Source of the DNA: Boswellia sacra
Taxonomy: Eukaryota > Streptophyta > Magnoliopsida > Sapindales > Burseraceae
NCBI GenBank assembly: GCA_013180625.2
Contig: SNVD02009164.1
Span: 248,001-312,000, forward strand
Direction of reading: 5' to 3'
DNA: 64,000 bases
The first letter of the stretch is position 1. Every line of letters begins with the position of its first letter. This document shows positions 58,539-64,000 of the stretch, piece by piece. The position numbers were made by a program, and so were the translations under genes. The notes under the pieces were generated by a model. It searched no databases. It was not told the DNA's origin and worked only from the letters and a program-made list of their open reading frames with translations.

Positions 58539-60632
58539 TCATGACTTTGTCAGTAAAGGCATGATCATTTCGTTGATCAAAGATGAGTTGAAATTGGTTG
58601 GAGAGCTCAACTTACTAGTGTCATCCTCTTTAATTTCAGCTTCAGATTTCTTCAAATCATATCTTGCTTGATCAAATCCTAAACTCTCATCTCTGCTCTT
58701 TAATTCAAATTGAGCCATCTTATAACCATCCAAAAGTTGACCAGCTATCAATGCCTTAGCTGTCGAGTGAGCCTCTTTTTTAGATGAAAAAGATCTCTCA
58801 AGTTCACCAATAGCACGTTGAAGTTGCTGAATCTTTGCTTCAACCTCTATACGCTTTTTCTTCTTAGATTCAGTAGCTAGTTTGGCTAGGGTAAGTTGAT
58901 TTTCAAGCCCTTTCACCTAAAGCTGGGAACAATCGAGTTGTAGGCGAAGTTCAAGGTTCGCTTTTTTGGATGCTTCTAATTTATCTTGCTCAAATGCATA
59001 GTCTATGTAAAATTCTCGCACGTCAGGAATGTGAGAATCCATTCCAAAAAAAAAATCTGTTGAGCATTGTAGAAGGTTAAATGGTGTAAAAAAAAGAAAG
59101 AACAGAAAAGATGAGAGTGAAAGATATACCTTTCCCATGGCATCTCGCATTAAACACCAAGTATGTAAAAAAACCTGATCAGGTTAACCTCTCGGCTTGA
59201 TTTTGATTTATGATTTGAGATAATGTTAAGCTAGGTCTAACCAGATAATCTGGAAGTGTGATTGTTTGAGTTTGGACGCCATCCGAGCTGGAACTAGCTT
59301 TCTCCTTAGTAGCTGAGGAAGGAAGGCCAACAACAACGGGAAGGGCTGTATCATTTGAAGACATATTTGGAGGATACAACTCAACATCTACTGAATTTTT
59401 TTCTTTTTTCTTGGCGATTACTGTTTCAGAGCTAATAATTTGCTAGCCTGTTCACTCCTGGATTCTTTATTCCCATTGGAATCCATTGCTGACAAGTGAA
59501 CAAAAAGAGTAAGTATACATATCTCCAATCTAAAAATTGTTACATAAATGAGAAGAATAAACCATATTTTGTACCCGCTTTGGTTTCTTTCTTTTCAACG
59601 GAAATTTATCAATAAGCCCAAACTTGAGGAAGTGATCTTCTGTTAAGAGAAAATTTTGTTGGCGCAAGTTATCATTGAGTTATAGAATGGTGTCAATGTT
59701 TGCCTTCTATTTTAGAGTTAATGGGATATTTTTGCCGCAAGAAGCTACAAAATAGAAAGAAGAAAATCAGGGCAAAACATGGCACATATAAGCCATGCAA
59801 CAAATGATATGCAAAGGATGAAGACCTAGTTGTTGGAACCAAGTTGGAACTGTGCAGATGCGATGCCCTTCATCCAGAAATTGACCCTAATTCCCACCTG
59901 CTAAGAAGAATTTATTTTTCCAGGTTTTGTTTGAAGAAGGATTGCCTAAGACAGCAGTTCTTATCCCAAGCCTGAATTTAGTTGGTACCAACCATGAGTT
60001 CCTTTATGGGTATGTGCTTTAATTTGGTATAATGAGCATATCTCCTCCAAACTGGGTTCTGAATTTAGGAATTTCTTCCACAAAACCAAACAACCAATAA
60101 TGGAGCGCCAACCATTCGGGTTTAGCTGAGCCAGAGCAAGATTAAAGAAGTAAAAAGTTTTCTTGAGGAAAGGTTGCAAGAGAAGTCTCATTCCTAATTT
60201 AAATAATGAAGTATGAAGAGCTACAAATCCATCTGGAGGATTGCCTGGAGTATCATCCTCACCAATGGCTTTGAGTATTACTCAAGGTGGGTTATGGTAT
60301 GTCCTCTGAATCTCTATATCTAATTTATCCTGTGTAATGATTGTCTTTCTTTTATCAATGGCGAAAGCTTGCCTATGGTTACTATGGATTTGGCTTAGAG
60401 ATTCTTTTGGGTGAGTTATAAAAGAAGGCAATGTGCAAGGGCTATCTAATTTAGCTAGAAATTCAGCCATAGAACAAGAATCAGAAATAAAAGTGGATAA
60501 AATAGTATCACCAAAAATATCTAGCTCTAGAGCAATAGAGTCTTTAGACAAAATATCTATGGCACATTCAATACCTAAAGGGTTCATAGCTTCAAAAATA
60601 GGCTTTCCTAATTTCAATCCCAGAATAAACAA
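58539..60632 (-). pseudogene. Antisense gene of the Tat element (Transposase_28-like N part, coiled-coil C part)
   Basis: The gene runs opposite to gag-pol, between integrase and the 3' LTR. The N-terminal pieces include 60191-59961, with LALAQLNPNGWRSIIGCLVL and SLEEICSLYQIKAHT then WYQL, the pattern of the plant 'putative gypsy type transposon' domain (PF04195, Transposase_28, as remembered). The C-terminal half is 59364-59179 (Ser/Thr-rich linker with LPDYLVRPSLTLSQI), then 59043-58917 (MDSHIPDVREFYIDYAFEQD) and 58916-58539, a long coiled coil (KGLENQLTLAKLATESKKKK and onwards). Stops and frame changes separate the pieces. The piece at 60632-60282 probably belongs to it as well. Extra antisense ORFs are known in Tat-lineage elements; their role is unknown. 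This copy is degenerate. Confidence 0.7.
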
Positions 60633-61680
60633 CTAAGCAGAAGCCACGTAGCATGGAACATCAGCAAAAATAAGAATCTAAAAGACCATGACCATACAGC
60701 TTATGGTTAGATTTCTGACATTTAGTGAAGAAATTTATATTATTTCTTGTGATTCGAAGGACCATAAAAATGAAAATTATTTTGGTGCATGGCATGTATG
60801 AGATTCTAGATGGAATCAAAAGAGAAATTTGAAAAGTAAAGAAAGTCACCTGTAGAGAGGAAAGTGGAGCTACTGGAGATCGGAGAAAATAGGAACTCCT
60901 TTACAGTTTAAAGTGAAAAACGGTGAAATAAGTTTGATGACTGCTACTACCAAGATACCTTGTGTAAATAGGCACTGGGTGTGGGATTGATGAAAAAGGT
61001 GTTCTGTCCAAAGCCATTTGCTGTCGCGAGTTAGTCCCATGCTCCTAGATATCTGATGAAAATTTTGAAATTCAGCTCCTTGGAAGAGAGGTTCGAAACA
61101 GACTTTTGGATGAAAAGAGAGACTCATGTGTAAAAGAGGAAGTCGTAATGGGTAAAGTGAAAATAAAGTTTAATATCTTGATAGAGGTTAATTGGGCTTC
61201 AAAGGAATGGGCTGAAAATTTTGACAAGACCAGATCCTTAAATTTGTTTGAAGCCATTTGACGGCAAGTAAAAGGCTCAATATTATATTAGTTAATCATG
61301 CAAGTGGTATAAAGTTGTTATGGGGTCAATGACATACAAAGTGTTTATAAGGTCATGTGAAACTATGACAATGGAATCCTACATAGATGAATGAATGGAA
61401 CACTAGGAGACAAAGCAATGCTTTGTGAAATTAAGTGAAGTATAAGTATTAAGCTTACAAAAATTTAGAAATACCAAATCCAACTTTCCGAATCAACAAG
61501 TACCGAGCATCGACAACGTTCAAGAATTTTAGAGATTTCCGAATACCGAGTTAAAAGTTCTGTGTTGGTATTCAAGAGAAAAGAAAGAAAGAAAAAATGT
61601 TGATTACAAGCTTCAGAGTTAACAATTCTAATCGTAAAGCTTTATAGATTCCTTTGAAATCTAAAAAGCTGGGGGGCTTG
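60633..61680. other. Gypsy 3' region up to the polypurine tract
   Basis: It probably holds the 5' leader or promoter of the antisense gene. Minus-strand frames at 61127-60870 and 61257-61072 have no recognisable domain. It ends with the polypurine tract at 61663-61680. Confidence 0.45.
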
Positions 61681-62237
61681 TGTAGAGTGTAAAAATTGCT
61701 AATATTAAGTTGGAGGGGCTTTGGAGTAAAAAAATACCGAATTGAATTTTGATAGAGCTACCGAGTAGAATTTCTCATTGGTTCAGAGTCAGTTAAGGTC
61801 AGATCAGTCACTTCCGAATACTTAATTCTGAGTGGATTAGATCACATAAATTCCGAATGGATTAATTATACTTTGAATTTTGGATGAATGATAACATGAT
61901 CAAATGAATTCGAGAATTTAAAATCTCAAGATCGAGAACATATCCCGTTGGAATTGTAGTTTATCATATATTTGGATAAGTTTGAATTCTTGTGAAACAA
62001 GGATTAAAAATCGCTAAGACTTAGCTATAAAAGGACTCGAGGACTTGAGGTAAATTCATTCAGAACTTACTGAACATAATATATTTCCTTAGGTCACTGA
62101 CTTGAGCGTCAGAGAGTCTTAGTCGGCACCACCGCCGACTAATTCTCTGATCATTTTTTCTCTGTTCTGTAGGTGCTCAGTTCTCACACAAGTCCGCCAC
62201 GTGTATTCTTCAAATAGGCAAAATTTTGACGTCGACA
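61681..62237 (+). repeat. 3' LTR of the Tat-type gypsy element
   Basis: It is about 94% identical by eye to 50761-51316, with the same TG...CA ends and TATA box. Confidence 0.93.
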
Positions 62238-62299
62238 GAGCAAATAAGTCTAGATACTCTACGTACATAGTTATTTATTAACAAGAGTTTTAACATATG

Positions 62300-62764
62300 T
62301 CACGGTTGATCATCATTGTTGTGAGAAGGCAGCTCGACTTTCTTTCCATGTTGCGGGACTACCGTTGTTCGCTCGGTCTGTTTTTCATCCACAGCAGCAG
62401 CTCCCGGTACGTTCTCGCCGGCTACATCTTTGAAGGCTCCACAATCACGCTTTAACTGTTTCAGAACATCTAACTTTTTAACCACCATTTTTCTGAACTC
62501 TTAGCTTCACCTGAAACTTGGAGTAGTAGCCTGCAAGAGATAACTTTTCAATCTCTTGAGGGCTTTCTTTTATCGGTTCCCCAACTTCAGTTTCCTGAGC
62601 TTTCACTCTTAAAAGCCAGCCCTGCACTTGGCTCAGCCGTTGCTTTCCTTGTTGCTCTTCAAGGACAACCCTCCACATCACATCGTCCCTTCGTTCCATC
62701 AAATTTTGCAACTCGTTCTTTAAATCATCTACATTATCTTCAAGTTCTTTATATATGTTGCTCT
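62300..62764 (-). pseudogene. CNL-E: coiled-coil remnant of a CC-NBS-LRR gene
   Basis: On the minus strand, from 62764, NIYKELEDNVDDLKNELQNL then MERRDDVMWRVV and RLSQVQGWLLRV match the CC region of CNL-B (residues 27-80). The usual IEKLSLAGYYSK stretch with its conserved Tyr-Cys/Tyr pair follows. At about 62480 the frame shifts, and VDEKQTERTTVV (62400-62350) marks the linker before the P-loop. NB-ARC and LRR are missing. The gypsy LTR starts 63 bp downstream at 62237, but no CNL sequence is found on the other side of that element, so the loss of the rest is not explained by the insertion alone. Confidence 0.8.
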
Positions 62765-63773
62765 TTTAAGGCCGGCTTCTGGACAATAAGGAAAATTTTT
62801 TGTATATGTGATACGGAAGAAATTTCCGTTCGCGGTGGGCTTTGTTTGATCAGAGGAAGAAGTTGATAAGGACATAATTGCAACGAAGAAAGAGAAGAAC
62901 AGATTAAGAGTGTAATGGGGAAAACTCTTTGTTAATGTAAAATATTGTTCTAAAAATAGTTACGTAAGGTTTCATATTTATAATGGCCCTTGCTGCGGTT
63001 CCATCCATGGAAAATGAAATGGAAAGCGCGCAAGATTATAAAAGAATTTAAGTCAGGCAAAAGAGCAAAGAAATGCTTGATTCTTATCTTGCATACCAAA
63101 CAGTGTCTTTGATAAAGATCTCGTGACTTAAGAAGCCTTCAATATGTATATTTTTTAACAATCTTAGATATTATAAACGTTAAGCTATTCTCAAGACCTA
63201 TTTTTTAATTCAAAATTTTAAAGCATGCATCTTGATTGAACATGAATTATATAATTAATTTAATTAGCTTCACCTAACATATAACATTCTCTCTACCTAG
63301 CTAGTGTCTACCATAAATGATTCGCATTCCTCAATTCTTCATCCTTCGAATTACAAAAAAGTACTAAGAAGTAATTTCCAAATTAGTGCAACATACAGTA
63401 ATTTTCTCTCTAAACATTATTGAACTGTTGTGAGAAATATATGAAGAGCAGAAGAGAATTGATAACCTGACAAAGATAGAAAGACATGTAATTTAAAATT
63501 AAAAAATAATAAAAAATACTATTGGAAACACTCTTATTCTCATGCAAAAACCTGCTGAGCTGACTTCTCATAGCAACGCGCTATGGTCAACCATAATACA
63601 AAAGTGCTTGTTAATAACTGAATTTCCTTATTATTTCCATATAGCTCGCAATTTGTTTCTTTACTAAAGGATACCTCTTATATATATTGTATGCAACCTT
63701 GTGAAATACTGTTCAATAATATTAACATATAATGCACGCATACAAGTCTTTTCAATGCCTTCGTTCTCTAATT

Positions 63774-63804
<31 letters not shown>

Positions 63805-64000
63805 CCTCTGTTGTGGAATTAGGGCCTTAAATTATTGAAGGTTAATTAACGAACGAGATCTTTATTCAAGACGCTACTTGGAATTCAAGTTAAGCATCAA
63901 GCCGAGAATATTGCGTTACTCTTTTGCATGACCGCCGAAATCATTTAATAGTGCATGCTTTTTCTTTTACCATGCATGGAGCGACAGCAAGGGACCCATA
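62765..64000. other. Intergenic, right window edge
   Basis: This is the 5' flank of CNL-E. It is AT-rich, with a TA microsatellite at 63778-63804. No gene was recognised. Confidence 0.4.

Larger units (their letters stand above)
50761..62237 (+). mobile_element. Ty3/gypsy LTR retrotransposon of Tat type, 11.5 kb
   Basis: LTRs of 556 and 557 bp (50761-51316 and 61681-62237) begin TGTAGAGTGTAAAAATTGCT and end GTCGACA; by eye they differ at about 35 positions (around 6%), so the element is older than the copia. A polypurine tract, AAAAAGCTGGGGGGCTTG, precedes the right LTR. The order is gag (51449-52655), protease (about 52791-53443), RT, RNase H, a second RNase H, integrase (53652-56450), then 5.2 kb of 3' region with a degenerate antisense gene (58539-60632). 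Two RNase H domains plus a long 3' region with an extra ORF are known marks of the Tat lineage. No clean 5-bp duplication adjoins the LTRs: AATAAG is at the left edge, but on the right it stands 5 bp away. It is inactive. Confidence 0.93.

Noticed and set aside
1..64000. tRNA, rRNA or CRISPR features
   Set aside because: No cloverleaf-like, rRNA-like or spaced-repeat pattern was seen; the strings ctctgatacca at 9834 and 37245 are retrotransposon primer-binding sites, not tRNA genes.

Overview
The window is nuclear DNA of a dicot plant. It is AT-rich, its genes have introns, it holds RPS5-type CC-NBS-LRR (CNL) resistance genes and FBD/LRR-type F-box genes, and it contains the usual plant transposon families. 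The proteins that begin with MGNIF look by eye most like the Citrus CNL family; that attribution is an inference and was not searched.

The backbone is a resistance-gene cluster, all on the minus strand. CNL-A (6980-10732) is a pseudogene, CNL-A' (about 18970-19096) a small 3' fragment, CNL-B (24464-27142) the only intact copy (892 aa), CNL-C (about 30240-32327) an N-terminally truncated pseudogene, CNL-D (39313-43033) a pseudogene, and CNL-E (62300-62764) a coiled-coil remnant. F-box genes lie among them: a broken plus-strand F-box gene (22356-23408), a second degenerate copy of its 3' part (18667-18900), and a multi-exon F-box/LRR/FBD gene (43874-46041, minus) with one apparent frameshift.

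Transposable elements have shaped most of the rest. A non-autonomous LTR retrotransposon (8634-10211, TSD AATAA) sits in the P-loop exon of CNL-A. A 5.3-kb CACTA transposon (10766-16083, TSD AGA) lies about 30 bp upstream of the CNL-A start codon and carries four in-phase exons of a cytochrome P450 gene, so it is a Pack-CACTA. A Ty1/copia element (32423-37824, TSD TGACA) is inserted in the loop of a perfect 24-bp inverted repeat beside CNL-C. A 5'-truncated LINE (40129-41135, 14-bp TSD, poly-A) interrupts the LRR of CNL-D. An 11.5-kb Ty3/gypsy element of Tat type (50761-62237) has two RNase H domains and an antisense gene in its long 3' region. Two further CACTA-type ends lie at 3570-3925 and from 5457.

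At the left edge, one exon of a TPR-like gene and two exons of DNA topoisomerase II (with intron, stop and frameshift) lie just inside a CACTA terminus. This may be a second gene-capturing transposon whose other end is outside the window.

No tRNA, rRNA or CRISPR was seen. Functionally, only CNL-B looks able to make a complete resistance protein. The F-box/FBD gene is one base short of an open frame, and everything else is relic or mobile DNA.
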